Shown here piece by piece: positions 25,081 to 32,509 of a stretch of DNA of 64,000 nucleotides (position 1 is the first letter of the stretch; every line of letters starts with the position of its first letter). A model generated the notes under the pieces. That model saw nothing but the letters and a program-made list of their open reading frames with translations, was not told where the DNA came from and searched no databases. The stretch covers positions 1 to 64,000 of the forward strand of contig NZ_WMBT01000004.1 of NCBI RefSeq assembly GCF_009708075.1, written 5' to 3'. The translations under genes and the position numbers were made by a program. The stretch comes from Paracoccus lichenicola. Lineage in GTDB: Bacteria; Pseudomonadota; Alphaproteobacteria; Rhodobacterales; Rhodobacteraceae.

Positions 25081-25416
25081 TTAACTGCCGGTCGAAGCCG
25101 CAGAAATTTCGCGGCCCAACCAATCCAAATAACCGCTGATCGCAGCTTCGTCCCGTTTGCAATAGGACCACTTCAGGTGCTTTCGCACCGAGATGAAGCC
25201 CGCCTGCCGGAGAATGTCCAGATGCCTGCTGGCGGTGGGTTGGGCGACAGTCAGCGCCTCGGCAATCAGCGTCATGCAGACACCGAACTCCACCGGATCG
25301 GCGGACCACTGGTGGCCAAACTGCTTCCCCGGCTCTGCCAACAGCCGAAGGATGCGCAGTCGCGGCTCGCTTGCCATGGCCCGGATTTGTATTGATCTGT
25401 TCATACTTTCAATCAT
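25081..25416 (-). CDS. ArsR-family winged-helix regulator
   Basis: A 111-residue ArsR/SmtB-type repressor. Helix-turn-helix: ALTVAQPTASRHLDILRQAG at about residues 56-75, preceded by EPRLRILRLLAEPG. It has only two Cys residues (C47 in EFGVCM and C85 in WSYCKRD), and they are not in a CxC metal-binding arrangement, so a non-metal effector is likely. In-frame ATGs at 25416, 25404 and 25377 are all possible; none has a strong ribosome-binding site. It is divergent from the Asp-nucleophile hydrolase, and the 16-base gap is covered by an 18-bp perfect palindrome. It probably represses that hydrolase and itself. Confidence 0.85.
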   Translation of the reverse strand: MIESMNRSIQIRAMASEPRLRILRLLAEPGKQFGHQWSADPVEFGVCMTLIAEALTVAQPTASRHLDILRQAGFISVRKHLKWSYCKRDEAAISGYLDWLGREISAASTGS

Positions 25417-25419
25417 ATC

Positions 25420-25437
25420 GTCATTTAGCTAAATGAC
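25420..25437. promoter_or_regulatory. 18-bp perfect palindrome, likely ArsR operator
   Basis: GTCATTTAGCTAAATGAC is a perfect palindrome occupying the gap between the divergent ArsR and hydrolase genes. It overlaps the first annotated ATG of the hydrolase (25433) and lies 4 bases from the ArsR start. The surroundings are very AT-rich for this genome, so overlapping promoters are likely. Its position over both starts fits a repressor site. Confidence 0.65.
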
Positions 25438-26308
25438 AATACGAGTCGCCACGATGCTGAACCTTCCGAACACCGCTATTATCGAGGGCAGTGCAGTCCG
25501 CTGGGGCAGGATCGGGAAGGGGCCACCGCTTGTCGCGATCCACGGCACCCCGTTTTCCTCGCAGGTCTGGCGCAGGATCGTGCCGGAGTTTGCCGACCGC
25601 AGAACGGTCTATTACTTCGATCTGGTAGGCTACGGTCTTTCCGAAATGCGTGAAGGGCAGGATGTTTCCCTCGGCGTGCAAAACAAGGTTCTTGCCGCCC
25701 TGTTTGCGGAGTGGGGCGTCGAACGTCCCGACGTTCTGGCCCATGACTTTGGCGGTGCCACCGCCTTGCGCGCATGGTATCTGGACGGGCTTCGCTATGC
25801 CTCGCTGACGATCTTCGATGCTGTTGCCCTTGCACCCTGGGGGTCGCCCTTCGTTCAGCACGTGCGACGCCACGAAGCGGCCTTTACCGGGATGCCGGAC
25901 TATATGCACCGCGCGCTGCTGCGGGCCTATTTGCAGACGGCAGCGCACAACCCGTTGTCGGAGGATGCGCTGGAAATTTACAGCGCTCCGTGGCTCGGGC
26001 CAGTTGGTCAGGCAGCATTCTATCGGCAAATTGCCCAGATGGACCAGCGTTTCACGGATGAGGTCGAAGCGCTCTACGACCGTCTGGACTGCCCTGTCAC
26101 CGTTCTTTGGGGGATGAAGGACGATTGGATTCCCTATGAGAAAGGCACAGCACTTGCCGCCTTGATCTCGGGGCGTCCCGTGGTCCCAGTCCCTGAGGCC
26201 GGGCATCTGGTGCAAGAGGATCGCCCCGAGGTTCTTGTGGCGGCGGTTCTGAAAGGCTTCAGCGACAGCTGCTCGTCCTCTTCGTCCCGCAAGGCAATCG
26301 TTCGATGA
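25433..26308 (+). CDS. Alpha/beta hydrolase with Asp nucleophile (dehalogenase-like)
   Basis: A 291-residue alpha/beta hydrolase. The nucleophile elbow reads AHDFGG, with D105 where esterases carry Ser, as in haloalkane and fluoroacetate dehalogenases and epoxide hydrolases. Oxyanion region: IHGTPFSSQVW (residues 36-46). Acid: D230 or D231 in GMKDDWIPYE. Base: H258 in EAGHLVQEDRP. Phe106 replaces the Trp that usually follows the nucleophile in haloalkane dehalogenases and binds halide, so true dehalogenase activity is not assured. The C-terminal tail is Ser-rich. The start may be ATG 25433 (inside the palindrome) or ATG 25454. GC content (34 of 60 in the line at 25621) is below the neighbours, suggesting transfer together with the ArsR gene. 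Confidence 0.8.
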   Translation: MTIRVATMLNLPNTAIIEGSAVRWGRIGKGPPLVAIHGTPFSSQVWRRIVPEFADRRTVYYFDLVGYGLSEMREGQDVSLGVQNKVLAALFAEWGVERPDVLAHDFGGATALRAWYLDGLRYASLTIFDAVALAPWGSPFVQHVRRHEAAFTGMPDYMHRALLRAYLQTAAHNPLSEDALEIYSAPWLGPVGQAAFYRQIAQMDQRFTDEVEALYDRLDCPVTVLWGMKDDWIPYEKGTALAALISGRPVVPVPEAGHLVQEDRPEVLVAAVLKGFSDSCSSSSSRKAIVR

Positions 26309-26381
26309 TCAGTTCCACCAGACTGATCGGCTGAAACCGGCGCTTATCGGCTGTGGCGCATAGACGCCTCCGCCGCCGCTG

Positions 26382-26735
26382 TCAGCCCCGGCCGGTGGTC
26401 ACGATCCGCAGCCTGTGCACCGACTTCTGGATCCGCCCCCGCACCTCGTCGGGTTCACTAGCGACGGCCTGGATCAGCGCGCGCATGTCGCCTCGGGCGG
26501 TGTTCAGCTGGTCGATCAGCGACATCACCATGGCCAGGGCGTCGTCGGGCAGGTCATAAACCTCGCTCAGATCGCAGAGCAGTTGCAGCCGCGCCACGTC
26601 CGCGTCGGTAAAGGCAGGACCGTCCGGCGTGACGACGGGCGTCACCACATGCGCGGCGATGAAGGAATGCAGGCGCGCGGGGTCCAGATCCTCAAGGATC
26701 GCCACGACCTCGGTTTCGGAATAATGCCGGGCCAT
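26382..26735 (-). CDS. cbpM: Chaperone modulator CbpM
   Basis: A 117-residue MerR_2/CbpM-type protein, mostly helical, with an N-terminal HTH-like segment (MARHYSETEVVAILEDLDPA, then LHSFIAAHVVTPV) and a helical C-terminal half (DLSEVYDLPDDALAMVMSLI). CbpM binds the J-domain of CbpA and blocks its stimulation of DnaK. The gene starts 4 bases after the cbpA stop, the usual cbpA-cbpM order. The short gap 26309-26381 towards the convergent hydrolase shows no clear hairpin. Confidence 0.85.
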   Translation of the reverse strand: MARHYSETEVVAILEDLDPARLHSFIAAHVVTPVVTPDGPAFTDADVARLQLLCDLSEVYDLPDDALAMVMSLIDQLNTARGDMRALIQAVASEPDEVRGRIQKSVHRLRIVTTGRG

Positions 26736-26739
26736 CCCC

Positions 26740-27666
26740 TTACCCCCCCGTTTTCATTCCCGCGCGCGGATCATAGCGGTGATCCTTGCGCCATTCCTCG
26801 AAGAAGCGGGCCAGGTTGTCGTCCACCTTGGGCGGCATCACGATCTTCAATTCCACCTGCTGGTCGCCGCCGTTGATGCCGCGCCCGCGCAGGCGCAGCT
26901 TTTGCCCGGTGGTGGCGCCCCTGGGGATGGTCAGGTTGACCGGGCCGTCGATGGTGGGGACGGCCACCTTGCCGCCCAGCACGGCCTCGTCCAGGGTGAT
27001 GGGCAGGGTCAGCAGGATGTCGTCGCCCTCGCGCCGGAAATCGGGATGGGGGGCCACGCTGACCGTCAAATAGGCGTCGCCCGGCCCGCCCTGGCCCAGG
27101 CCTTGCCCACCCTTGCCTTTCAGCCGGATGGTCTGGCCGTCGCGGGTGCCCTTGGGGATCGTCACCTCCAGGTCGCCGCCCTCGGGCAGGGTGATGCGGG
27201 TCTTGCCGCCCCGCGCGGCGGTCAGGAAATCGACCTGCAAGGAAAAGCGGTAATCCTGGCCCCGGACATGGAAGTCGCGCGGATCCTCGGGGCCGCGCCC
27301 GAAGCCGCCAAAACCGCCGCGCCTGCCGAACAGGTCCGAAAAGACATCCGACAGGTCGGGATCGCCGTCAAAGCCATAGCTGCGCGCGTATGGGTTGCCC
27401 GCGGCCTCGGCATGGTCGCGCCAGGGGCGGCGCTGCGGGCGTTCCTGGCCCTGGGCGTCGATCTCGCCCGCGTCGAACCGGCGCCGCTGTTCGGGGTCCT
27501 TCAGCAGGTCATAGGCGGCGGAGGCCGCCTTGAACCGCGCCATCGCCGCAGGGTCGGGGTTCAGGTCGGGATGATCCGACTTGGCGATCTTGCGATAAGC
27601 CTTCTTGATCTCGGCATCCGTGGCCGATTTCGTCAGTCCCAAGGCTTCATACGGATCGCCCGCCAT
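26740..27666 (-). CDS. cbpA: DnaJ-like co-chaperone CbpA
   Basis: A 308-residue type II J-protein that delivers substrates to DnaK. The J-domain at residues 1-65 has the HPD motif (SDHPDLNPD). A Gly/Phe-rich linker (FGRRGGFGGFGRG) and two C-terminal beta-sandwich domains follow (TIPKGTRDGQTIRLKGKGGQ; TIPRGATTGQKLRLRGRG). The cysteine zinc finger of DnaJ is absent, as in CbpA. ATG 27666 follows GGGGATTGTA; an ATG 21 bases upstream is possible. It is cotranscribed with cbpM. Confidence 0.9.
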   Translation of the reverse strand: MAGDPYEALGLTKSATDAEIKKAYRKIAKSDHPDLNPDPAAMARFKAASAAYDLLKDPEQRRRFDAGEIDAQGQERPQRRPWRDHAEAAGNPYARSYGFDGDPDLSDVFSDLFGRRGGFGGFGRGPEDPRDFHVRGQDYRFSLQVDFLTAARGGKTRITLPEGGDLEVTIPKGTRDGQTIRLKGKGGQGLGQGGPGDAYLTVSVAPHPDFRREGDDILLTLPITLDEAVLGGKVAVPTIDGPVNLTIPRGATTGQKLRLRGRGINGGDQQVELKIVMPPKVDDNLARFFEEWRKDHRYDPRAGMKTGG

Positions 27667-27722
27667 TACAATCCCCCATTTCATCACTTGCTATCAACAA
27701 GATAGGCGCGCTTCGCCGTTCA

Positions 27723-28781
27723 TCAATAGGGCAGCGGATACTGCTTGTGCATCCGGTCGATGGCTTTCCTCAAATCGTCGGGCAGGGGCTTGCCCAGTCC
27801 CGCGATCAGGTGGTCCAGCTGGTCCGTCCGCGTGGCGCCGATAATGGGCACGACCTTGAAGGGCCGGGTCAGTTGCCAGGCGATCGCCATGTGGATGGCG
27901 TCCCAGCCATGATCGGCGGCCAGCTTGCGATACGCCTCGGTCGCGGCGATGCCCTGCGGCGTCTTGCGCCCGCCCAGGTTGCCCAGGCCGCCGCCGGCCT
28001 TGTCCACCGCCGCCCGGCTGCCTTCGGGCATGGCCCCGCCCGCATACTTGCCCGACAGCAGGCCCGCCGCCAGGGGGGAATAGGAGAGCAGCGTCACGTT
28101 CTCGTTCACCGCGACCTCGGCCCCGTCGGTGTCGAAAAGGCGATAAAGCAGCGAATATTCGTTCTGGATCGCGGCCATGCGCGGGGCGCCGATGTGGTCG
28201 GCCACGGCGCACCACTGGGTCAGGCCCCAGGCGGATTCGTTGGACAGGCCCACGGCGCGGATCTTGCCCGCCTTTTTCGCAGCGTCCAGCGCGCCCAGCA
28301 CGTCGGCCATGTGGTCCAGCGTCTGCTGTTTCGACTGCTTCGAGGGATCATAGGTCCAGTTCTGCCGGAAGGCATAGCTGCCCCGCACGGGCCAGTGCAG
28401 CTGATACAGGTCGATGTGGTCCGTTTGCAGCCGCTTCAGCGATCCGTCGATGGCCCCGGCGATGATCGCCCCGTCATAGGGCGCACCATTGCGGACCATC
28501 TGGCTGGGACCGGTGATCTTGGTGGCGATCTCGACCCGGTCGCGATTGCCCGTGCGCGCCAGCCAGGTGCCGAGGATGGTTTCCGTCAACCCGATGGTTT
28601 CGCGGCGGACGGGGTTCACGGGATACATCTCGGCCGTGTCCAGGAAGGTGATGCCCGCATCCAGCGCGCGGTCGATCTGGGCGTGGCCCTCGGCCTTGGG
28701 CGTCTGGTTGCCGAAGGTCATGGTGCCAAGGCAGATCTCGCTGACGGCGACATCGCTGCCGCCCAGGGTGACGCGCTTCAT
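27723..28781 (-). CDS. Aldo/keto reductase (Tas-like)
   Basis: A 352-residue NADPH-dependent aldo/keto reductase of the Tas/YajO type. The catalytic tetrad is visible: Asp in FLDTAEMYP, Tyr in the same segment, Lys in VEIATKITGPS, and His in LYQLHWPVRG. NADPH-binding segments are SYSPLAAGLLSGKY and PIIGATRTDQL near the C-terminus. The insert PVNPVRRETIGLTE is typical of Tas. The physiological substrate is unknown. It sits between the ABC importer and cbpA on the same strand with gaps of about 60 bases, so it may be separately expressed. Confidence 0.9.
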   Translation of the reverse strand: MKRVTLGGSDVAVSEICLGTMTFGNQTPKAEGHAQIDRALDAGITFLDTAEMYPVNPVRRETIGLTETILGTWLARTGNRDRVEIATKITGPSQMVRNGAPYDGAIIAGAIDGSLKRLQTDHIDLYQLHWPVRGSYAFRQNWTYDPSKQSKQQTLDHMADVLGALDAAKKAGKIRAVGLSNESAWGLTQWCAVADHIGAPRMAAIQNEYSLLYRLFDTDGAEVAVNENVTLLSYSPLAAGLLSGKYAGGAMPEGSRAAVDKAGGGLGNLGGRKTPQGIAATEAYRKLAADHGWDAIHMAIAWQLTRPFKVVPIIGATRTDQLDHLIAGLGKPLPDDLRKAIDRMHKQYPLPY

Positions 28782-28841
28782 GGGGGTTCCTTTCGTCCGT
28801 TCGCGCGCAGGTTAGCGATGGGGCGGCGGGGCGCAAGGCCG

Positions 28842-29594
28842 TCAGGCGCGGGCGTAACCGCGCGAGGCCGCGATCAGTTGGCGGGTGTATTCCTGCTGCG
28901 CGGTGCCTTGGCGCAGGGCGGTGACGCCCATCACCTCGACGATGCGGCCCGCCTGCATGACGGCCAGCCGGTCGCACATGTGGCCCACCACCGCCAGGTC
29001 GTGGCTGACCATCACGTAGGTCAGCCCGTGTTCGGCGCGCAGGTCGGCCAGCAGGTTCAGGATTTCCGCCTGCACGCTGACATCCAGCGCGCTGGTCGGC
29101 TCGTCCAGCAGCAGCAGGCGCGGTTCCGCCGCCAGAGCGCGCGCAATGGCGACCCGCTGGCGCTGCCCGCCCGAGAGTTGGTGCGGATAGCGGAAGCAGA
29201 AGCCGCGGCCCAGGCCAACGTCGTCCAGCAGGCGCGCGATGCGGCGGTCGATGTCGTCCATGCCTTGCAGGCGCAGGGTTTCCGACAGGACCGCATCGAC
29301 CGAATGGCGAGGATGCAGGCTGGCATAGGGATCCTGGAAGACCATCTGCACGGTCTTGAAGAAGGCCCGGTCGCGCTTGCGGGCGCTTTGCGGCTTGCCC
29401 GCCACGGCGATGGTCCCGGACCAGGTGTCGATCAGGCCCGCGATGGCGCGCAGGATGGTGGACTTGCCGGACCCGGATTCGCCCACGAGGCCGAAGCTTT
29501 CGCCTTGAGGGACGGTGAAGCTGGCGTCCTGCACCGCGTCCACGCGGTCGGGCGGATGGCCGAACCAGACGTTCAGGTTTTCGACCGTCAGCAT
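28842..29594 (-). CDS. Peptide/nickel-type ABC importer ATPase (DppF-like)
   Basis: A 250-residue ABC ATPase of the Dpp/Opp family. Walker A is GESGSGKST near residue 40, the signature is LSGGQRQR, Walker B is [13 protein letters not shown] and the switch His is in [13 protein letters not shown] 29594 ([12 protein letters not shown]) is chosen because the frame further upstream is made of repeat copy D. The long C-terminal oligopeptide-binding cap of typical DppF is short here. It is the last gene of the five-gene importer, separated from dppD by the repeat, whereas the other junctions overlap or nearly touch. Confidence 0.9.
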   Translation of the reverse strand: MLTVENLNVWFGHPPDRVDAVQDASFTVPQGESFGLVGESGSGKSTILRAIAGLIDTWSGTIAVAGKPQSARKRDRAFFKTVQMVFQDPYASLHPRHSVDAVLSETLRLQGMDDIDRRIARLLDDVGLGRGFCFRYPHQLSGGQRQRVAIARALAAEPRLLLLDEPTSALDVSVQAEILNLLADLRAEHGLTYVMVSHDLAVVGHMCDRLAVMQAGRIVEVMGVTALRQGTAQQEYTRQLIAASRGYARA

Positions 29595-29610
29595 GGGCGG
29601 CACCGTTGCT

Positions 29611-29663
29611 GCGGGGGTTTCACACCCCCGCGCCCCCGTGGGATATTTGCGTGAAGAAGAAGC
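29611..29663. repeat. Dispersed hairpin + GGATATTT element, copy D, inside an operon
   Basis: Arms GCGGGGGT (29611-29618) and ACCCCCGC (29624-29631) pair perfectly. Nine bases later comes GGATATTT (29641-29648), then GCGTGAAGAAGAAGC as in copy C. It fills the only sizeable gap of the ABC importer operon, between the two ATPase genes. Since the operon is read on the minus strand, the transcript passes the element tail first. It could attenuate expression of the distal ATPase. Confidence 0.85.
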
Positions 29664-29664
29664 A

Positions 29665-30543
29665 TCAAAGGCCCCCCGGAAATTCAGTATCCAGGCTTTG
29701 GGTGATCGTGTCGCCCTCGCGCCAGGCGTCCTGGCGTTGCAGCACCGGCAGGCGGTCTTGGGGCGCATCCAGGCGCGGCAGGCTGTTCAGAAGGCCCTGG
29801 GTATAGGGATGGCGGGCCTGGTGCAGATCCTTGGCGGCCAGGGTTTCCACGATCCGGCCCGCATACATGATCAGCACCCGGTCGCAGAACTGCGCGACAA
29901 GGTTCAGGTCGTGGCTGATGAAGATCAGGCCCATGCCCCGATCGCGGACCAGGCGGTCCATGATGTTCAGAACCTCGGTTCGGACGGACACGTCCAGGGC
30001 CGAGGTGGGTTCGTCGGCGATCAGGATTTCCGGGTCGGGGGCCAGCATCATCGCGATCATGATGCGCTGGCCCATGCCGCCCGACACCTCGTGCGGATAG
30101 GCGGCCATGACCCGTTCCGGGTCTCGGATCTGGACGGCGCGCAGCATCTCCAACGCCTTGTCGCGGGCTGCGTGCTTCGCTCCGCCCGCGTGGAGGCGAT
30201 AGGCTTCCATGATCTGGTCGCCGACCGTCATCACCGGGTTCAGGCTGAACTTGGGATCCTGCATGACCATGCTGATCCGCCTGCCCCGGATCCGGCGCAT
30301 CCGGCGTTCCGGCAGGTTCAGGATCGACTGGCCGTCCAGCTCCATCCGGTCGGCGGTCACACGCCCGGGCGGGCGCACCAGCCCCAGGATCGCGCGGCCG
30401 GTCATCGACTTCCCCGACCCGGATTCGCCCACGACCCCCAGGCGTTCGCGGCCCAGGTCGAAGCTGACGCCGCGCACGGCCTCGAAGGTGCCCTGGCGGG
30501 TGGGGAAGGTGACGCGCAGGTTGCGGACGGACAGCAGCGTCAT
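29665..30543 (-). CDS. Peptide/nickel-type ABC importer ATPase (DppD-like)
   Basis: A 292-residue ABC ATPase. Walker A is GESGSGKSM (Met instead of Thr at the last position shown), the signature is VSGGMGQR, Walker B is [14 protein letters not shown] and the switch His is in IFISHDLNLV. The C-terminal part has RHPYTQGLLNSLPRL, the oligopeptide-transporter cap typical of DppD/OppD. ATG 30543 overlaps the permease stop in an ATGA. It pairs with the DppF-like protein to energise uptake through the two permeases. Confidence 0.92.
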   Translation of the reverse strand: MTLLSVRNLRVTFPTRQGTFEAVRGVSFDLGRERLGVVGESGSGKSMTGRAILGLVRPPGRVTADRMELDGQSILNLPERRMRRIRGRRISMVMQDPKFSLNPVMTVGDQIMEAYRLHAGGAKHAARDKALEMLRAVQIRDPERVMAAYPHEVSGGMGQRIMIAMMLAPDPEILIADEPTSALDVSVRTEVLNIMDRLVRDRGMGLIFISHDLNLVAQFCDRVLIMYAGRIVETLAAKDLHQARHPYTQGLLNSLPRLDAPQDRLPVLQRQDAWREGDTITQSLDTEFPGGL

Positions 30544-31445
30544 TCCTTGGCCCCTTTCGGATCCAGCACGTCGCGCAAGCCGTCGCCCAGCAGGTTGAAG
30601 GCCATCGAGACGATGAAGATCGCGATCCCCGGCATGGCGGCCACCCACCAGAAATCCAGGATATAGGTCCGCCCGTCGGAAATCATCGCCCCCCATTCCG
30701 GCATCGGCGGCTGCGCGCCAAGACCCAGAAAGCCCAGGCCCGCCGCCGACAGGATGATCCCCGCCATGTCCAGCGCCACCCGCACGATCAGCGAACTGAC
30801 GCACAGCGGCCAGATGTGCTTGACCAGCAGCCGCAGCGGTCCCGCCCCTTGCAGGCGCGCGGCGGCGATGAAGTCGGCGTGGCGGATGGTCAGCGTTTCC
30901 GCCCGCGCCAGGCGCGCATAGGGGGGCCAGGCGGTCAGGGCCAGCGCCAGCACGGCGTTGGTGATGCTGGCGCCCAGGGCCGCGACGAAGGCCAGGGCCA
31001 GGATCAGCTTGGGGAAGGCCAGGAAGATGTCGGTGATCCGCATCAGCACCTGGTCCACCCATCCCCCCGCGAAGCCCGCCACCGTGCCGATGAACAGCCC
31101 GATGACCGGCGCGATCAGCGCCACGGTGCCCACGATGAACAGCGTGATCCGCGATCCATGGATCAGCCGCGACAGGATGTCCCGGCCAAGAGCGTCGGTG
31201 CCCAGCCAGTGTTCGGCGGATGGCGGTTGCAGGCGGCCCGCCAGATCCTGTGTGAAGGGGCTTTGCGGCGCGAGCCATGGCGCGAAGATCGCCATGCCGA
31301 TCAGCAGCACCAAGACGATCAGCCCCAGCATCGCCAGCGTGTTGCCCCGGAAGGTCAGCCAGCCTTGATAGAGCGACCCCCAGCGGGCCTGCGCGCGAGT
31401 CTGGGGCGCGTCGCTTAACAGCCAATCGCGTCTGGTCTGGTTCAT
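30540..31445 (-). CDS. Peptide/nickel-type ABC importer permease (DppC-like)
   Basis: A 301-residue inner-membrane permease with about six transmembrane helices. It has the DppC/OppC N-terminal helix followed by HWLGTDALGRDILSRLIHGS and the EAA loop in YARLARAETLTIRHADFIAA. ATG 31445 overlaps the DppB-like stop in an ATGA, and its own stop overlaps the DppD-like start. It forms the heterodimeric channel with the upstream permease. Confidence 0.93.
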   Translation of the reverse strand: MNQTRRDWLLSDAPQTRAQARWGSLYQGWLTFRGNTLAMLGLIVLVLLIGMAIFAPWLAPQSPFTQDLAGRLQPPSAEHWLGTDALGRDILSRLIHGSRITLFIVGTVALIAPVIGLFIGTVAGFAGGWVDQVLMRITDIFLAFPKLILALAFVAALGASITNAVLALALTAWPPYARLARAETLTIRHADFIAAARLQGAGPLRLLVKHIWPLCVSSLIVRVALDMAGIILSAAGLGFLGLGAQPPMPEWGAMISDGRTYILDFWWVAAMPGIAIFIVSMAFNLLGDGLRDVLDPKGAKE

Positions 31446-32506
31446 TTCGACCTCGGGTCCAGCACGCGATACAGGATGTCGCTGAGGATGTTCAGAAGCA
31501 CGAAGCAGGTGCCGACGACCACCGTGCCGCCCAGGACCGCGTTCATGTCGCCCGACAGCAGCGCCTTGGTGATGTATTGGCCAAGGCCCGGCCAGCTGAA
31601 GATGATCTCGGTCAGGACCGATCCTTCCAGCAGCGACCCGAAGGACAGGGCGATCACCGTCACCAGCGGGATCGAGATGTTGCGGAAGGCGTGGCGCCAG
31701 ATCACCGCGCGTTCGGACAGGCCCTTGACGCGGGCGGTGGTGATGTATTCGGCGGACAGCTGCTCCAGCATGAAGCTGCGGGTCATGCGGCTGATATAGG
31801 CGAGGCTGAAATAGCCAAGCAGGCTGGCGGGCAGGATGATGTGGCTGAACGCGTCCTGGAACGCGCCCCAATCCCCCGCGATCAGGGAATCGACCAGGAT
31901 CAGCCCGGTCACGGTGGGGATCATGCCGTCATAGATGATGCCCTGCCGCCCCGGTCCCCCGACCCAGCCGAGGATGCCGTAGAAGACCAGCAGCCCCATC
32001 AGCCCCAGCCAGAAGATCGGCATGGAATATCCGACCAGCGCCACCACGCGCGCCACCTGATCCACGATCCCGCCCCGGCGCGCGGCGGCGATCACGCCCA
32101 AGGGCACGCCGATCAAGACGCCGATCAGGGTGCCCAGCGTCGCCAGTTCCACCGTCGCCGGGAACACCCGCAGGATGTCGTCCACGACCAGTTGGCCGGT
32201 GGAGATCGAGCGCCCGAAATCGCCGGTCAGCACGTCGCCCAGGTAGCGCGCGAACTGCACATACAAGGGCCGGTCCAGGCCCATCGCCTGATAGGCCGCG
32301 TCGTATTGCGCCTGGCTGGCGCGGTCGCCCACCACCTTCAGCACCGGGTCGATGGGCATCACCCGGCCGATGATGAAGGTGATCAGCAGCAGGCCCAGCA
32401 TGGTCAGGGCCAGCGACAACAGCGTGCCACTGACGCTGCGGGCGCGGCGGCGGCGGGCCGCAGAACGGCCGTCGCCCTGCCCCTTGGCGATGTCGGTCGC
32501 GGCCAA
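31442..32506 (-). CDS. Peptide/nickel-type ABC importer permease (DppB-like)
   Basis: A 354-residue permease with a first helix LALTMLGLLLITFIIGRVMP and a periplasmic region containing MGLDRPLYVQFARYLGDVLT, typical of DppB/OppB. The EAA loop is YITTARVKGLSERAVIWRHA. The start appears to be TTG at 32506, 3 bases after the binding-protein stop, with GGGCGAATAGG before it; no good ATG precedes helix 1. The Arg-rich N-terminal tail (RSAARRRRARS) is cytoplasmic. Confidence 0.9.
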   Translation of the reverse strand: MAATDIAKGQGDGRSAARRRRARSVSGTLLSLALTMLGLLLITFIIGRVMPIDPVLKVVGDRASQAQYDAAYQAMGLDRPLYVQFARYLGDVLTGDFGRSISTGQLVVDDILRVFPATVELATLGTLIGVLIGVPLGVIAAARRGGIVDQVARVVALVGYSMPIFWLGLMGLLVFYGILGWVGGPGRQGIIYDGMIPTVTGLILVDSLIAGDWGAFQDAFSHIILPASLLGYFSLAYISRMTRSFMLEQLSAEYITTARVKGLSERAVIWRHAFRNISIPLVTVIALSFGSLLEGSVLTEIIFSWPGLGQYITKALLSGDMNAVLGGTVVVGTCFVLLNILSDILYRVLDPRSK

Positions 32507-32509
32507 GGC

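Noticed and set aside
25433-26308. Calling the hydrolase a haloalkane dehalogenase outright
   Set aside because: The Asp nucleophile fits, but the halide-binding Trp after it is Phe, so the label would overstate the evidence.
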